From Bartonella grahamii subsp. shimonis (GTDB taxonomy: Bacteria; Pseudomonadota; Alphaproteobacteria; Rhizobiales; Rhizobiaceae), in assembly GCF_036327415.1 (NCBI RefSeq), contig NZ_CP123961.1:1240001-1304000 (forward strand): a stretch of DNA of 64,000 bases, in the 5' to 3' direction. The notes under the pieces are model-generated. The model was not told the DNA's origin, did no database searches, and worked only from the letters and a program-made list of their open reading frames with translations. Of the stretch, positions 9,709 to 19,964 are shown one piece after another; within the stretch, counting starts at the first letter, position 1; each line of letters starts with the position of its first letter. The position numbers and the translations under genes are program-made.

Positions 9709-10461
9709 CTAATCGATATTAAAAGTAAAATATTTTCTCATAATTTTCTCGTAGGTTCCATCGGCGCGGATTTCTTCTATTGCTTTATTAAAACTGTTTT
9801 TAAGATCATTATTATTTTGACGGAGTGCAATTGCAATAGGAAATTTTGTTTCTTCTAAAGTCCCTAGAAGCTTACAACAATCTTTTCCTTCATTTTCAAG
9901 CCAATTTAATGCTTTTAATTTATCAAAGATGATGATATCAAGCCGATGGCTTAAAAGATCACGATTAACTTCTATTGCTGTAGGATAAAGTTTGATATTC
10001 ACTCCTTCAGAGGCATAATGATCTTCCGCATATGCGGCTTGTGTTGTATTCGATTGTACTCCAAGATTTTTACCTCTAAAGTCTTGTGTTGAGATTTCTT
10101 TAATTCCCGAATTTTTGGTAACGATAACAGCGAGTACAGTGTTGTAGTAAGAATCGGTAAAATCAATTTTTTGTAAGCGCTCTTTTGTAGGAGAAAGGGA
10201 AGAAACAATAGCATCGTATTTTTTGGCGAGAAGACCGGGAATCATCCCCTCGAAGTCTTGTGTGACAATAGTACATTCAACATTCATTTTTTTACAAAGC
10301 GCATAAGATATATCAATATCAAATCCTTGAAGTTTGTTGTTTGAGTCAATATAACTAAATGGCGGATAAGAAGCATCGCTTGCAATTTTCAGCGTTTGAG
10401 AATTGGCCGATAGGGTAAACAATGTCGCGCTTATTATAAGAGCTCCTGCTAATAATTTCAT
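9709..10461 (-). CDS. Amino-acid ABC transporter substrate-binding protein (copy 2, tandem paralogue)
   Basis: A second SBP family 3 periplasmic receptor, 250 residues, colinear without gaps with the downstream copy. It shares DIDISYALCKKMNVEC, the QDFRGKNLGVQSNTTQA segment and the KIMRKYF C-terminal motif. By eye, well over 80% of residues match. Its signal peptide is intact (MKLLAGALIISATLFTLSANS). It has its own copy of the promoter-like leader, so it may be transcribed separately or read into the importer operon. Differences such as D in place of E in KIASDASYPPFSY and a changed C-terminal tail could alter ligand preference. It most likely arose by tandem duplication of gene plus leader. 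Confidence 0.93.
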   Translation of the reverse strand: MKLLAGALIISATLFTLSANSQTLKIASDASYPPFSYIDSNNKLQGFDIDISYALCKKMNVECTIVTQDFEGMIPGLLAKKYDAIVSSLSPTKERLQKIDFTDSYYNTVLAVIVTKNSGIKEISTQDFRGKNLGVQSNTTQAAYAEDHYASEGVNIKLYPTAIEVNRDLLSHRLDIIIFDKLKALNWLENEGKDCCKLLGTLEETKFPIAIALRQNNNDLKNSFNKAIEEIRADGTYEKIMRKYFTFNID

Positions 10462-10509
10462 TATGTTCTCCTATTAGATAAGCTGGCAAATATGAAACCA
10501 TCAGGCATT

Positions 10510-10538
10510 TTTATAATCTGTAAGCTTTTTGGGAGCAA
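10510..10538 (-). promoter_or_regulatory. Sigma-70-like promoter before binding-protein copy 2
   Basis: Same arrangement as in front of copy 1: TTGCTC, 17-base spacer, TATAAA on the - strand, within a duplicated leader that extends to about 10605. Confidence 0.6.
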
Positions 10539-10605
10539 TGTAAAAAATTTGTCTGTGTTTATTTTGCTATCATTATGCTGGATATCATTATCAAAAAAAT
10601 GATTT

Positions 10606-11064
10606 ATCCTTATCAAGGATGGGAATAAAAAATGCAGGGAAGAAGTACATTTCTTGTTGATTATATGATGATTTTTAACAATTTTATTTAAAAATCAATA
10701 AGTTATCTTTAATAGAAAAACTATTAACCTAAATATAAAGAAAATTTCAGCTCTTAACAAGAAAAGATGTAAAGTGTTTTTATTCTAATCTACTTGAAGA
10801 GGGATAAGAAGTTTTTGGCATCCTAAAGAAGCACTTAATGTAAGCCTTTTGCAATTTTATATGGAGAAGATAGAAAGTAGAATTCTGACATTGCTAGACT
10901 TTAATATGTAATAAGGCTTTTAATCATGAAGGAATGATAGGGAATACACTTCCATTAAAGATAATGAGAATTACAAAGTAAATTCTTATGATGCTGTTAC
11001 CTCTGTAGAAAGAGTTTTAAAATCACGTTTTATAAAATTTTTAAAGGATGTTTTTTGATTATTC
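10606..11064. other. Gene-poor region, possible very decayed integrase fragment
   Basis: No intact reading frame. At about 10925-10980 on the + strand the bases resemble the end of the integrase scars found elsewhere in this window: a CATGAAGG followed by TTCCATTAAAGATAATGAGA and an ACAAAG. The match is short and interrupted, so it may be chance. Confidence 0.3.
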
Positions 11065-11098
11065 TCAATAAAGCTTCAGTAAATTGAAGCTTTATTGA
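11065..11098 (-). terminator. Perfect 14-bp inverted repeat downstream of gltA
   Basis: TCAATAAAGCTTCA pairs perfectly with TGAAGCTTTATTGA across a 6-base loop, 10 bases past the gltA stop. The flank has seven T on the + strand side and only a weak T stretch on the - strand side. The hairpin itself is strong, but its role as the gltA terminator is inferred from position. Confidence 0.6.
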
Positions 11099-11107
11099 TT
11101 TCTTTTT

Positions 11108-12403
11108 TTAATTTGCACGTCCATCTATAGGAACATAGTCACGCATAGCATAGCCTGTGTAGAGTTGTCGAGGACGACCAATTTTTTGTGCAGGGTCTTC
11201 AATCATTTCTTTCCATTGTGCCACCCACCCGACACTGCGCGCCAATGCAAAAAGAACAGTAAACATTTCAGTTGGAAAACCTAGAGCTTTTAATGTAATG
11301 CCGGAATAGAAATCAACATTGGGATAAAGTTTTTTCTCAATAAAATATTCATCACTTAAGGCAATTTTTTCAAGTTCTATTGCAATATCAAGAAGTGGGT
11401 CATCTTGAATGTTGAGTTCTTTTAAAACCTCGTGACAGGTTTTTTGCATGATTTTTGCACGTGGATCATAATTTTTATAGACACGGTGCCCAAAGCCCAT
11501 AAGGCGGAAAGGATCATTTTTATCTTTTGCACGTGCAATAAATTCAGGAATTCTTTTTATAGAACCTATTTCTTGTAGCATTTTTAGACATGCTTCATTG
11601 GCCCCACCATGTGCTGGTCCCCAGAGGCATGCAACACCTGCTGCAATGCAGGCAAACGGATTAGCACCCGATGATCCAGCAAGACGTACCGTAGATGTAG
11701 AAGCATTTTGTTCATGATCTGCATGAAGAATAAAGATTTGATCCATCGCCCGAGCAAGCACAGGGTTTGTTTTATATTCTTCACAAGGAACAGCAAAGCA
11801 CATACGGAGGAAATTTGCAGCATAACTAAGATCATTACGTGGATAAACAAATGCTTGTCCGATACTATATTTATAGGCCATAGCAGCAAGCGTTGGAACT
11901 TTTGAGATAAGACGAACAGAAGCAATCATTCTCTGGTGAGGATCTGTAATATCAATAGAGTCGTGATAGAACGCAGACATAGCACCAAGGCAGGCAACCA
12001 TGACAGCCATAGGATGAGAATCACGACGGAATCCATGGAAAAAGCGTGCAAACTGTTCATGTACCATGGTGTGCTGCATAATACATCGATCAAATTCATT
12101 TTTTTCTTGCTGTGTTGGGAGTTCACCATAAAGTAAAAGGTAACAACTTTCGAGAAAGTCTCCTTTCTCAGCCAATTGATCAATAGGGTAACCACGATAA
12201 AGCAATATGCCTTTATCACCATCGATATAAGTAATTTTTGATTCACAAGAAGCTGTTGAAGTAAAACCAGGATCATAAGTAAAAATATCGGTTTTTTTGT
12301 AAAGAGAAGCAATTTCAATGACTTCAGGTCCACTCGTGCCTTTACGCAAGGGAAGCTCTACTTTTTTATCATTCACAGTAATATATGCGTTATTCTCAGA
12401 CAT
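11108..12403 (-). CDS. gltA: Citrate synthase GltA
   Basis: Type II citrate synthase; condenses acetyl-CoA and oxaloacetate at entry to the TCA cycle. The 431 residues are normal for the hexameric bacterial form. Catalytic regions are visible: the first histidine in [16 protein letters not shown], the second in [16 protein letters not shown], and the aspartate in [16 protein letters not shown]. The N-terminal domain with [20 protein letters not shown] is also typical. This gene is a standard Bartonella typing locus. It lies in the same orientation as gltX, 249 bases away, and ends at a strong hairpin. Confidence 0.97.
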   Translation of the reverse strand: MSENNAYITVNDKKVELPLRKGTSGPEVIEIASLYKKTDIFTYDPGFTSTASCESKITYIDGDKGILLYRGYPIDQLAEKGDFLESCYLLLYGELPTQQEKNEFDRCIMQHTMVHEQFARFFHGFRRDSHPMAVMVACLGAMSAFYHDSIDITDPHQRMIASVRLISKVPTLAAMAYKYSIGQAFVYPRNDLSYAANFLRMCFAVPCEEYKTNPVLARAMDQIFILHADHEQNASTSTVRLAGSSGANPFACIAAGVACLWGPAHGGANEACLKMLQEIGSIKRIPEFIARAKDKNDPFRLMGFGHRVYKNYDPRAKIMQKTCHEVLKELNIQDDPLLDIAIELEKIALSDEYFIEKKLYPNVDFYSGITLKALGFPTEMFTVLFALARSVGWVAQWKEMIEDPAQKIGRPRQLYTGYAMRDYVPIDGRAN

Positions 12404-12652
12404 TCGGTATTCCTTTCAGATCCTTTACTTCTAAAAATTAAAACTCTGCTTCATCAGAGTGGAGGATGTATAACTGAAGCTTTTAAGGATAGATTGCCTC
12501 TAAAAGTGAGTACATGCAATCTAAAAATATTTCTGTATTGATCATTATTACTCAATAAAAAATGTATTTCAATGATATAACATAAAAAACTTTTTAGGGT
12601 GCGTTGATATATTTATATAGATTCCTATTTGAGGAAATATACTCAGTACACA

Positions 12653-14083
12653 TCATGAACATATTGTTGTGATAAGTTGGTCCTTGATGCGATGAAGAGA
12701 TTCATCACGTCCTAATAAAATAAGAACATCTACGATACCTGGTGATGTTGCACATCCTGTAAGAGCTGCGCGAAGTGGTTGGGCGATAGATCCAAATTTG
12801 AGATTCTGTGTTTGTACACAAGAACGAAGTGTTTCATCTAGGGCTTTTGTATCCCAAGAAGGGCAAGCTTTCAGGGCAAGATAAAGATCGTTTAAAATGG
12901 TTCGTCCATTTTTATCTAGGAGTATTTGTACTTTTTCATCAAGTTGTAAAGGTCGTTGCGCAAAAATGAAGGAGGCATTGTCAATCAGTTCGCACAGTGT
13001 TTTTGAACGTTCTTTCAAATGCGGGATTGCTTTTAAAAATTGAACACGGCGGTTTTCATCAAGTCTTTCAAAAATTTGTGCCCCCCTGTCGGTTTCTGGT
13101 AGAATATTAAGAGCAGCATCAAAAAGTTCTTGATCATTACTCATGCGCATATAGTGCCCGTTGATAGAATCGAGCTTTTTGAGATCAAAACGAGCGGCAC
13201 CTTTGTTAATATCCTCAATGTCAAACCAAGAAATCATATCTTTAAGTGATATCAATTCGTCATCACCATGACTCCAACCTAAACGGACAAGATAATTGCG
13301 CAAAGCAGCAGGAAGATATCCCATTGTTCGGTAGGCTTCAACACCGAGTGCACCATGTCGCTTTGATAATTTTGCACCGTTTTCACCATGGATAAGAGGA
13401 ATATGTGCCATAACAGGAATGTCCCATCCCATTGCTTTAAAGATGATCATTTGTCGGGCTGCATTGGTAAGATGATCATCACCACGTATAATATGTGTGA
13501 TGCCCATATCATGATCATCAACGACAACAGCATGCATATAGGTAGGCGAACCATCAGAACGTAAAATAACAAAGTCATCCAGATCTTTATTAGGAAAACG
13601 AACATCACCTTGCACACGATCATGTACAATCGTTTCTCCATCTTCAGGGGCTTTGATGCGAATAACAGGCTTAACACCTTTAGGAGCTTCAGAACAGTCA
13701 CGGTCCCGCCAACGTCCATCATAACGTGGTGGGCGCCCTTCTGCACGGGCTTTTTCACGCATTTCAGCTAACTCCTCAGGTGAAGCATAACAATAATATG
13801 CTTTGCCGTTTTTGACCAACTGTTCGGCGATTTGGCGGTGACGTTCAGCACGTTCAAATTGCAAAATAGGGGGGCCATCATAACTAAGCCCCATCCAGTG
13901 CAAGCCATCTATAATAGCTTTTACAGCTGCTTCTGTTGAGCGCTCTCGGTCTGTATCTTCAATTCGTAAAAGCATTTTTCCACCAGTATGCTTTGCATAA
14001 AGCCAATTAAAAAGAGCAGTACGAGCGCCACCAATATGAAGGAAGCCAGTAGGTGAAGGGGCAAAACGAGTAATAACAGACAC
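12653..14083 (-). CDS. gltX: Glutamate--tRNA ligase, copy 1
   Basis: Class I aminoacyl-tRNA synthetase, 476 residues. The HIGH-type motif is in [16 protein letters not shown] and the KMSKS-type motif is KLSKRHG. The C-terminal third is the helical anticodon-binding region. A second GluRS gene lies at 23.1 kb. Many alphaproteobacteria have two, one of which may charge tRNA-Gln with glutamate for later amidation by GatCAB; which copy does that here is not visible. This copy is divergent from comEC, with about 110 bases between the starts. Confidence 0.95.
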   Translation of the reverse strand: MSVITRFAPSPTGFLHIGGARTALFNWLYAKHTGGKMLLRIEDTDRERSTEAAVKAIIDGLHWMGLSYDGPPILQFERAERHRQIAEQLVKNGKAYYCYASPEELAEMREKARAEGRPPRYDGRWRDRDCSEAPKGVKPVIRIKAPEDGETIVHDRVQGDVRFPNKDLDDFVILRSDGSPTYMHAVVVDDHDMGITHIIRGDDHLTNAARQMIIFKAMGWDIPVMAHIPLIHGENGAKLSKRHGALGVEAYRTMGYLPAALRNYLVRLGWSHGDDELISLKDMISWFDIEDINKGAARFDLKKLDSINGHYMRMSNDQELFDAALNILPETDRGAQIFERLDENRRVQFLKAIPHLKERSKTLCELIDNASFIFAQRPLQLDEKVQILLDKNGRTILNDLYLALKACPSWDTKALDETLRSCVQTQNLKFGSIAQPLRAALTGCATSPGIVDVLILLGRDESLHRIKDQLITTICS

Positions 14084-14194
14084 GAATATTTTCCTTTAAA
14101 TTAAGATATTACTTATGGAACTTTATAGAAAAGTCATGTTAACATAGGTGATGGGGTGTGCAATAGCCGTATTGCGAGTTAAAGTGGGGGACGA

Positions 14195-16459
14195 ATGTTT
14201 TATCAAAGTAAAGTTAAAGAGAGTTTATCCGAAAAATCTGTTATAGAAAGAAAAAAGCCATGTCAAATAGGGCAGAGCGTTTTTTCTATATATAATGATG
14301 CAAAGAATGGCAGTTATAACCGACAAAAATTTTTTTTATTGACACTTTTAAGAGAGGCAATCACTCTATTTCGCAAATGGTTAGAAGATTGTATCAATAA
14401 AGAAGTTTCTTTTGGTGTCTTTTTTTCGCTGATTTTAGTCTTTTTTGCCCTAGGAATCATTTTTTATTTTCATTTAGAGTGGGAGCCAAGTTGGGGACAA
14501 TTGTGGGCGTTGGTCAGTATTTTTCTGGGAATACTCTACGTTGCACGTTTTTATCGAAAAATATGGATTCCCGTGGGATTTTTGTTTTGTATTATATTGG
14601 GTGCTTTGGCGGCAAAAATAGAAACGTGGCGTATTGCAACACCTATGTTAAGCAGTGACATTGTCACCACATTGACGGGAAGAATTGTTTCTATTGAGTC
14701 AGGAAACAAAGGGGGATTTCGTTTAATTTTGGATGTTTTGAGTACAGAAAAGCCTATATTACGCCATAGTCTTCATCGTGTTCGTTTATCGGCAAGATAT
14801 TTGCCATCTGGCTTAGCGATTGGTGAAGGCCTATATGGGAAAGTTAAGATTCGTGCATTCTCTGGGCCAGTACGTCCAGGAGGCTACGATTTTAGTTTTC
14901 ATAATTATTTTAAAAGAATTGGGGCACAAGGTATTTATTTAGGAAAACCAAGAAAAATATCCGTTTCGAAGTCTGATGGGATATTCGCTATCATTCTACA
15001 GAAAATTGAAAATTTACGCACGAAGATGACACAAAGAATTCGTATAGCCCTTGAAGGAGAAAAGGGGAGTGTTGCAGCTGCTCTCATAACAGGGCAGCGT
15101 GCTGGCATTTCAAATGAGACAAATGAAGCATTACGTACGGCTGGATTAGCCCATATTTTATCAATATCAGGTTTACATATGGCGTTGTTAAGCGGCATAG
15201 TTCTTTTGAGTATCCGTAGTTTTTTAGCATTTTTTCCAGTTTTTTCTTCCTATTATTCCAGTAAAAAATTTGCTGCTATCGTTGCGTTTATGATAACAGC
15301 TTTTTATTTGTTATTGTCGGGCTTAGCAATATCAGCACAGAGAAGTTTTGTGATGATTGCTGTTATGTTGGTTGCTATATTGTGTAATCGCTCTGCTATA
15401 ACAATGCGTAATTTTTCTATTGCAGGGTTGATAACTCTGGCGATGACACCCCATGAAATATTAGGTCCTAGCTTTCAAATGTCCTTTTCTGCGACTGCTG
15501 CTTTAATCGCTTTTTTTGATTGGTGGAGTGGAAGGTCATTTTTTCGTAAAAGAAAAACAACTCCCTCTTATGTTGGAGGAGGAGTGATAAATTTTGTTTT
15601 CTTATCGATGCTTTCAGCATGTGCTTCTTCCCTTGTTGCAGGGAGTGCAAGTGGAATTTATGCTGCTTATCATTTTTCTAATACGGCATCTTTGAGCATT
15701 ATCAGTAATGCTTTTGCTTTGCCTGTCATCTCAATTTTCGTCATTCCTTTTGGATTAATTGCAGTCTTCGCAATGTTAGGAGGATTCGAATGGCTCCCCC
15801 TTCAAATTATGGGGTTTGGTGTTGATCTTGTGATAAAGATTGCGCACGCTATCAAGGCTATTTCTCCTGATTTGAATCCTGGTTTTATGCCGTTATCTGC
15901 ATTGGTTTTATTGAGTATAGGCTTGGTTGGACTGACTTTTTGCAAAACACCCATCCGACTCTTTTTCAGTTTATTTATTTTGGCTGGTATTTCTATTTGT
16001 GTAATACATTCACCTGTACAACTGATTATAGCAGACAATATGCGTCTCGTGGGTGTTATCCATGATAAAAAATTATATATTGATCGTTACCATATTTCTA
16101 AGTTCACGACATCTATATGGAAAAAGTCATTTCGTGTGAATGAAACGATAAAACCGACAAAATATGGTCCTTCGTTGTACGGACAATTTATTTGTGATTA
16201 TCATGTATGTACGTCATTATTAGAGAATGGATTAAAAGTAATTGTTTTACAGAGAGAAACAGATCAATGTGTAGAGGCAGATATTCTCATTCAGACATTT
16301 GTAATGTATAATCCAACTTGTTACAAGAAGGCAAAAATAATATTTACGCCTCAACAATTGTTATCACGAGGAAGCGTTATGATGACCAAAGGTGGAGAGA
16401 TTATTTGGTCTTCGCTAGGGTTTCATAGACCATGGAATATGCACAGACAGCATTCATAA
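14195..16459 (+). CDS. ComEC/Rec2-family membrane protein
   Basis: A 754-residue polytopic membrane protein of the ComEC family, which in competent bacteria carries single-stranded DNA across the inner membrane. Residues about 75-230 match the N-terminal DUF4131 part. The Competence domain follows from about 285, with GLAHILSISGLHMALLSGIVL and LAISAQRSFVMIAVML, and then several helices to about 610. The last 140 residues are soluble. They show no HxHxDH metal motif of the metallo-beta-lactamase domain found in long ComEC proteins. It starts at an ATG preceded by GGGGGACG. Whether the organism takes up DNA cannot be judged from this gene. Confidence 0.88.
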   Translation: MFYQSKVKESLSEKSVIERKKPCQIGQSVFSIYNDAKNGSYNRQKFFLLTLLREAITLFRKWLEDCINKEVSFGVFFSLILVFFALGIIFYFHLEWEPSWGQLWALVSIFLGILYVARFYRKIWIPVGFLFCIILGALAAKIETWRIATPMLSSDIVTTLTGRIVSIESGNKGGFRLILDVLSTEKPILRHSLHRVRLSARYLPSGLAIGEGLYGKVKIRAFSGPVRPGGYDFSFHNYFKRIGAQGIYLGKPRKISVSKSDGIFAIILQKIENLRTKMTQRIRIALEGEKGSVAAALITGQRAGISNETNEALRTAGLAHILSISGLHMALLSGIVLLSIRSFLAFFPVFSSYYSSKKFAAIVAFMITAFYLLLSGLAISAQRSFVMIAVMLVAILCNRSAITMRNFSIAGLITLAMTPHEILGPSFQMSFSATAALIAFFDWWSGRSFFRKRKTTPSYVGGGVINFVFLSMLSACASSLVAGSASGIYAAYHFSNTASLSIISNAFALPVISIFVIPFGLIAVFAMLGGFEWLPLQIMGFGVDLVIKIAHAIKAISPDLNPGFMPLSALVLLSIGLVGLTFCKTPIRLFFSLFILAGISICVIHSPVQLIIADNMRLVGVIHDKKLYIDRYHISKFTTSIWKKSFRVNETIKPTKYGPSLYGQFICDYHVCTSLLENGLKVIVLQRETDQCVEADILIQTFVMYNPTCYKKAKIIFTPQQLLSRGSVMMTKGGEIIWSSLGFHRPWNMHRQHS

Positions 16460-16921
16460 CAATATATAATCCATCATATTTTGCTTCACATTTGGATAAT
16501 GACAAAACAAAAAATAATAGAAGACTTTTCTGGTAATATTTTGCGGCATTTAAATTGGTAAGTCTATCAACGTTATTGAAACGAGATAATAATCTACAGT
16601 TTTCTAGAAGTAGATGATTTTTTATAATCTGATCATTTTAAATTTTCAAAGAAAATTGATATGTGTATCCTATTGATAGCACAAGATAAATCAAAAACTC
16701 TTATTGAATGAGAAAAATGCTAACAAATTTTCTCAAAGAAATAAAAAAGATAATTGTTGATTATTCGATTTTATTCTTATCATATATTTCTATAACGAGT
16801 AACATCTCTTCAAGTCAAAGATGATGGTAAATTTAAATAGATTGCGTCAATAAGTTATCATTATTATCGGTGGTAATAGGGGGGTGAATGCTGTTTATAC
16901 AGATAAAAGGCAAAGTCATTT
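16460..16921. other. Intergenic region comEC-rpiA, no gene seen
   Basis: About 460 AT-rich bases with stops in all frames. In related genera lexA commonly follows comEC; no lexA-like coding sequence is visible here. A purine-rich stretch (AGGGGGGTGAATG) lies about 40 bases before rpiA. Confidence 0.5.
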
Positions 16922-17626
16922 ATGAATGTTCAGCAGTTAAAAAAAATGGCAGCTATTAAAGCGCTTGAATTTATTGAAGATGATATGCGGCTTGGTATTG
17001 GATCTGGTTCGACAGTCAATGAATTTATTCGTCTTCTTGGTGAGCGTGTTGCGGATGGTTTGCGAGTGACTGGTGTTGCTACTTCACGATATTCTGAACA
17101 ACTCTGTTGTAAGTTTGGAGTGCCTGTTGCTACTTTAGAACAAATACCTGAACTGGATCTTGATATTGACGGAGCAGATGAAATTGGTCCTGAGATGATG
17201 CTCATTAAAGGTGGAGGGGGAGCATTGTTGTATGAAAAAATTGTAGCATCGGCATCTCGTACAATGCTTGTCATTGCTGATGAAACAAAGATGGTAAAAA
17301 GACTTGGTGCTTTTGCACTACCAATTGAAGTTAATCCATTTGGTATCCATACAACATGCAGAGCCATCGAAAAAGTTGCTAATGATTTAGGGCTTTCTGG
17401 AGAAATTGCATTGCGAATGAATGGAAAAAATCCTTTTGAAACAGATGGTGGACATTTTATTCTTGATGCATTTTGGGGCTGCATTTTGCAACCAAAACCA
17501 TTATCGGATGCACTTCTTGCCATTCCTGGTGTTGTTGAGCATGGACTTTTTTTGGGGTTGGCTTCACGTGCAATTGTCGCTATGGCTGATGGTCAAATAA
17601 AAGTTTTAGAACCATTTGATTTTTAG
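16922..17626 (+). CDS. rpiA: Ribose-5-phosphate isomerase A
   Basis: RpiA interconverts ribose 5-phosphate and ribulose 5-phosphate in the pentose phosphate pathway. The 234-residue protein has the substrate-binding [12 protein letters not shown] loop near residue 24, the [11 protein letters not shown] motif with catalytic aspartates, and [17 protein letters not shown] with the conserved lysine and glutamate. It is followed on the same strand by the DUF2059 gene and gor, an order also found in other Rhizobiales. Confidence 0.96.
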   Translation: MNVQQLKKMAAIKALEFIEDDMRLGIGSGSTVNEFIRLLGERVADGLRVTGVATSRYSEQLCCKFGVPVATLEQIPELDLDIDGADEIGPEMMLIKGGGGALLYEKIVASASRTMLVIADETKMVKRLGAFALPIEVNPFGIHTTCRAIEKVANDLGLSGEIALRMNGKNPFETDGGHFILDAFWGCILQPKPLSDALLAIPGVVEHGLFLGLASRAIVAMADGQIKVLEPFDF

Positions 17627-17731
17627 AAAAGGCATTTACATGATGATATGTTAGCGGAGTAAAAAGGGTCTTAAAGATTTTAGGTAGAATAACGAATTAA
17701 AATTATAATTAGCGATCGGGGTAATCATTAA

Positions 17732-18301
17732 ATGAGAATAATATTTTCTTTTCAGCGTTTTGTCGTATATTTTGGTGCAATTGCTATTTTTTTTGTGAAT
17801 GTTGGAATGGTTGATGCACAAGGTGTGAGTGATCAACATTTAGATTCAGCGCGAAAGGCAATCAGAGCTATTCATGCAACGGATCAATTTGATAGTTTTT
17901 TACCAAATGCGGTCCATGATTTCAAAAATGAACTGATCAGCGATGATCCGAATTTGGCAACAGCTATTTCTGATATTGTTGATAAGCAGGCGCTTGCTTT
18001 AATTAAAAGGCGCTCTGATCTAGAAAAAGAGATTGCTCATGTATATGCAAAATATTTTACTCAAAAAGAGCTTGATGCAATAACAACATTTTATAATTCT
18101 GATACCGGTAAAAAGTTTTTGACAGAAGTTCCCAATATTGCACGTGATTCTTATTCAGCATTTGATATATGGCGTACTGCTCTTATGCAGGATCTTGTAG
18201 AAAATGTGAAAAAAGAGATGTCTGAAACACTTAATTTGAATAATTCTACTATGCCTACAAATATGCCTATAAAATCAGAATCTTCAGAAAATAAAAAATA
18301 G
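17732..18301 (+). CDS. Exported DUF2059-family protein
   Basis: A 189-residue exported protein of unknown function. An N-terminal signal peptide ends near MVDAQG (about residue 30). The DUF2059 core, roughly residues 95-155, contains KEIAHVYAKYFTQKELDAIT and FYNSDTGKKFLTEVP, the conserved patch of this family. The C-terminal tail is low in complexity and rich in S, N and K. It sits between rpiA and gor, a conserved neighbourhood that gives no functional clue, and is followed by a terminator-like hairpin. Confidence 0.85.
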   Translation: MRIIFSFQRFVVYFGAIAIFFVNVGMVDAQGVSDQHLDSARKAIRAIHATDQFDSFLPNAVHDFKNELISDDPNLATAISDIVDKQALALIKRRSDLEKEIAHVYAKYFTQKELDAITTFYNSDTGKKFLTEVPNIARDSYSAFDIWRTALMQDLVENVKKEMSETLNLNNSTMPTNMPIKSESSENKK

Positions 18302-18351
18302 CGTGATTGATATCATGACAACCAATGAGTAATTTCTGATTTTTTAAATAG

Positions 18352-18374
18352 CGGCGGTTTTCCCACCGTTTTTA
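18352..18374 (+). terminator. Terminator-like hairpin after the DUF2059 gene
   Basis: CGGCGG and CCACCG can form a six-pair stem with one C-A mismatch across a TTTTC loop, followed by TTTTTAATATTTT. It lies 50 bases past the stop codon. A moderate candidate for a rho-independent terminator. Confidence 0.5.
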
Positions 18375-18504
18375 ATATTTTAATGAGAGTAGGTCTATTT
18401 AGAATACGGCTTTATAAAAAATGCTTCTTCAAAAGAAAAAAGACTTTCATTTGATAATAAATGATCTTAGCCTATTCTTGCAGGTATATAAGAAGGAATA
18501 ATTC

Positions 18505-19896
18505 GTGGGCTCTTTTGACTTTGATTTATTTGTTATTGGAAGTGGTTCTGGTGGAGTGCGTGCAGCACGGCTTGCTGGGGGGCTTGGCAAGCGGGTTGCC
18601 ATAGCAGAGGAATATCGTATAGGGGGCACTTGTGTTATTCGTGGTTGCGTTCCAAAAAAACTTTATGTTTATGCATCACAATATGTAAAAGAATTTAAGA
18701 AAAGTGTTGGTTTTGGATGGAAATATGCGGATCCAATTTTTAGCTGGGAAAAGTTGGTTGCAGCTAAAAATAAAGAAATATCAAGGTTAGAAGGGCTGTA
18801 TCGTAAGGGATTAGAAAGTAACAATGTGCATATTTATGAAAGTCGTGCTACTTTTATAGATGATCACACATTAGAGCTTGCTGCTACGGGGGAGCGGGTA
18901 AGTGCAGAAAAAATTTTGATTGCAACAGGGGCAAAAATTGCACCAAATACTTTCATAGAAGGCGGTGGATTTTGCCTTACTTCTAATGAGATTTTTGACC
19001 TTGATCAACTACCAAAATCAATAGTTATTGTTGGTGGAGGGTATATTGGTGTTGAATTTGCTAATATTTTTCATGAATTAGGTGTAAAAACAACACTACT
19101 CCATCGGGGTGATTTAATCCTTCGTGATTTTGATCATGATTTGCGGCAATTGCTTAGCGATGCAATGGTTGAAAAAGGGATTTCTATTCTCTATGGCGTA
19201 ACAGTTTCTAAGGTGCAGTCTGCAGAAAATTGTTATGAAGTTGTTTTATCAAATGGGAAAATGATCAGTGCCGATCAGGTTATGTTGGCTACGGGGCGTG
19301 TGCCCAATACAGTCGGTTTAGGACTTGAGAGGGCAGGGGTTAAAGTTAATACGTTTGGTGCAGTTGTTGTTGATGAAAGAATGACAACAAACATATCCCA
19401 TATTGGGGCTGTTGGTGATGTAACAGGTCATATTCAATTAACACCTGTTGCGATTCATGATGCAATGTGTTTCGTGAAGACTGCGTTTGAGAATATTCCA
19501 ACGACACCTGATTATGATTTAATTACGACGGCAGTTTTTTCTCAGCCAGAGATTGGAACAGTTGGTCTTTCAGAAGAAGATGCAGTACGCCGCTATAAAC
19601 GTCTTGAAATTTATCGTACAGTTTTTCGTCCTATGCGTAATGTTCTTTCTGGTAGTTCAGAGAAAATGCTTATGAAACTCATTGTTGATGGTGAAAGCCG
19701 TATTGTTGTGGGCGCTCATATTTTAGGGGAAAATGCTGGCGAGATGGCCCAGCTTATAGGGATATCTCTCAAGGGTAAGCTGACGAAGGATATCTTTGAT
19801 GAAACGATGGCAGTGCATCCAACGATGGCAGAAGAATTGGTAACGATGTATAAACCAAGTTATATATATGAAAATGGTAAGAGAATAGAAAGTTAA
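18505..19896 (+). CDS. gor: Glutathione-disulfide reductase
   Basis: FAD- and NADPH-dependent reductase that keeps glutathione reduced in the cytoplasm. It has 463 residues starting at GTG, with AGAAGGAATAATTC just upstream. The FAD-binding segment [15 protein letters not shown] is at about 10-25. The redox-active cysteine pair lies in [14 protein letters not shown]. The NADPH fold contains [17 protein letters not shown], and the C-terminal dimer domain has the catalytic pair region [12 protein letters not shown]. The [12 protein letters not shown] form is the one usual for glutathione reductases rather than dihydrolipoamide dehydrogenases. Confidence 0.94.
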   Translation: MGSFDFDLFVIGSGSGGVRAARLAGGLGKRVAIAEEYRIGGTCVIRGCVPKKLYVYASQYVKEFKKSVGFGWKYADPIFSWEKLVAAKNKEISRLEGLYRKGLESNNVHIYESRATFIDDHTLELAATGERVSAEKILIATGAKIAPNTFIEGGGFCLTSNEIFDLDQLPKSIVIVGGGYIGVEFANIFHELGVKTTLLHRGDLILRDFDHDLRQLLSDAMVEKGISILYGVTVSKVQSAENCYEVVLSNGKMISADQVMLATGRVPNTVGLGLERAGVKVNTFGAVVVDERMTTNISHIGAVGDVTGHIQLTPVAIHDAMCFVKTAFENIPTTPDYDLITTAVFSQPEIGTVGLSEEDAVRRYKRLEIYRTVFRPMRNVLSGSSEKMLMKLIVDGESRIVVGAHILGENAGEMAQLIGISLKGKLTKDIFDETMAVHPTMAEELVTMYKPSYIYENGKRIES

Positions 19897-19964
19897 ACAG
19901 CATATATTGTGGTAAAAAGCTTTTGATATGCCAATTTGTAAGATTAATCTTTAGAGAGTGTGTA

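Noticed and set aside
16930..17523. 197-codon frame on the - strand opposite rpiA
   Set aside because: It overlaps rpiA entirely, and RpiA motifs are intact on the + strand.
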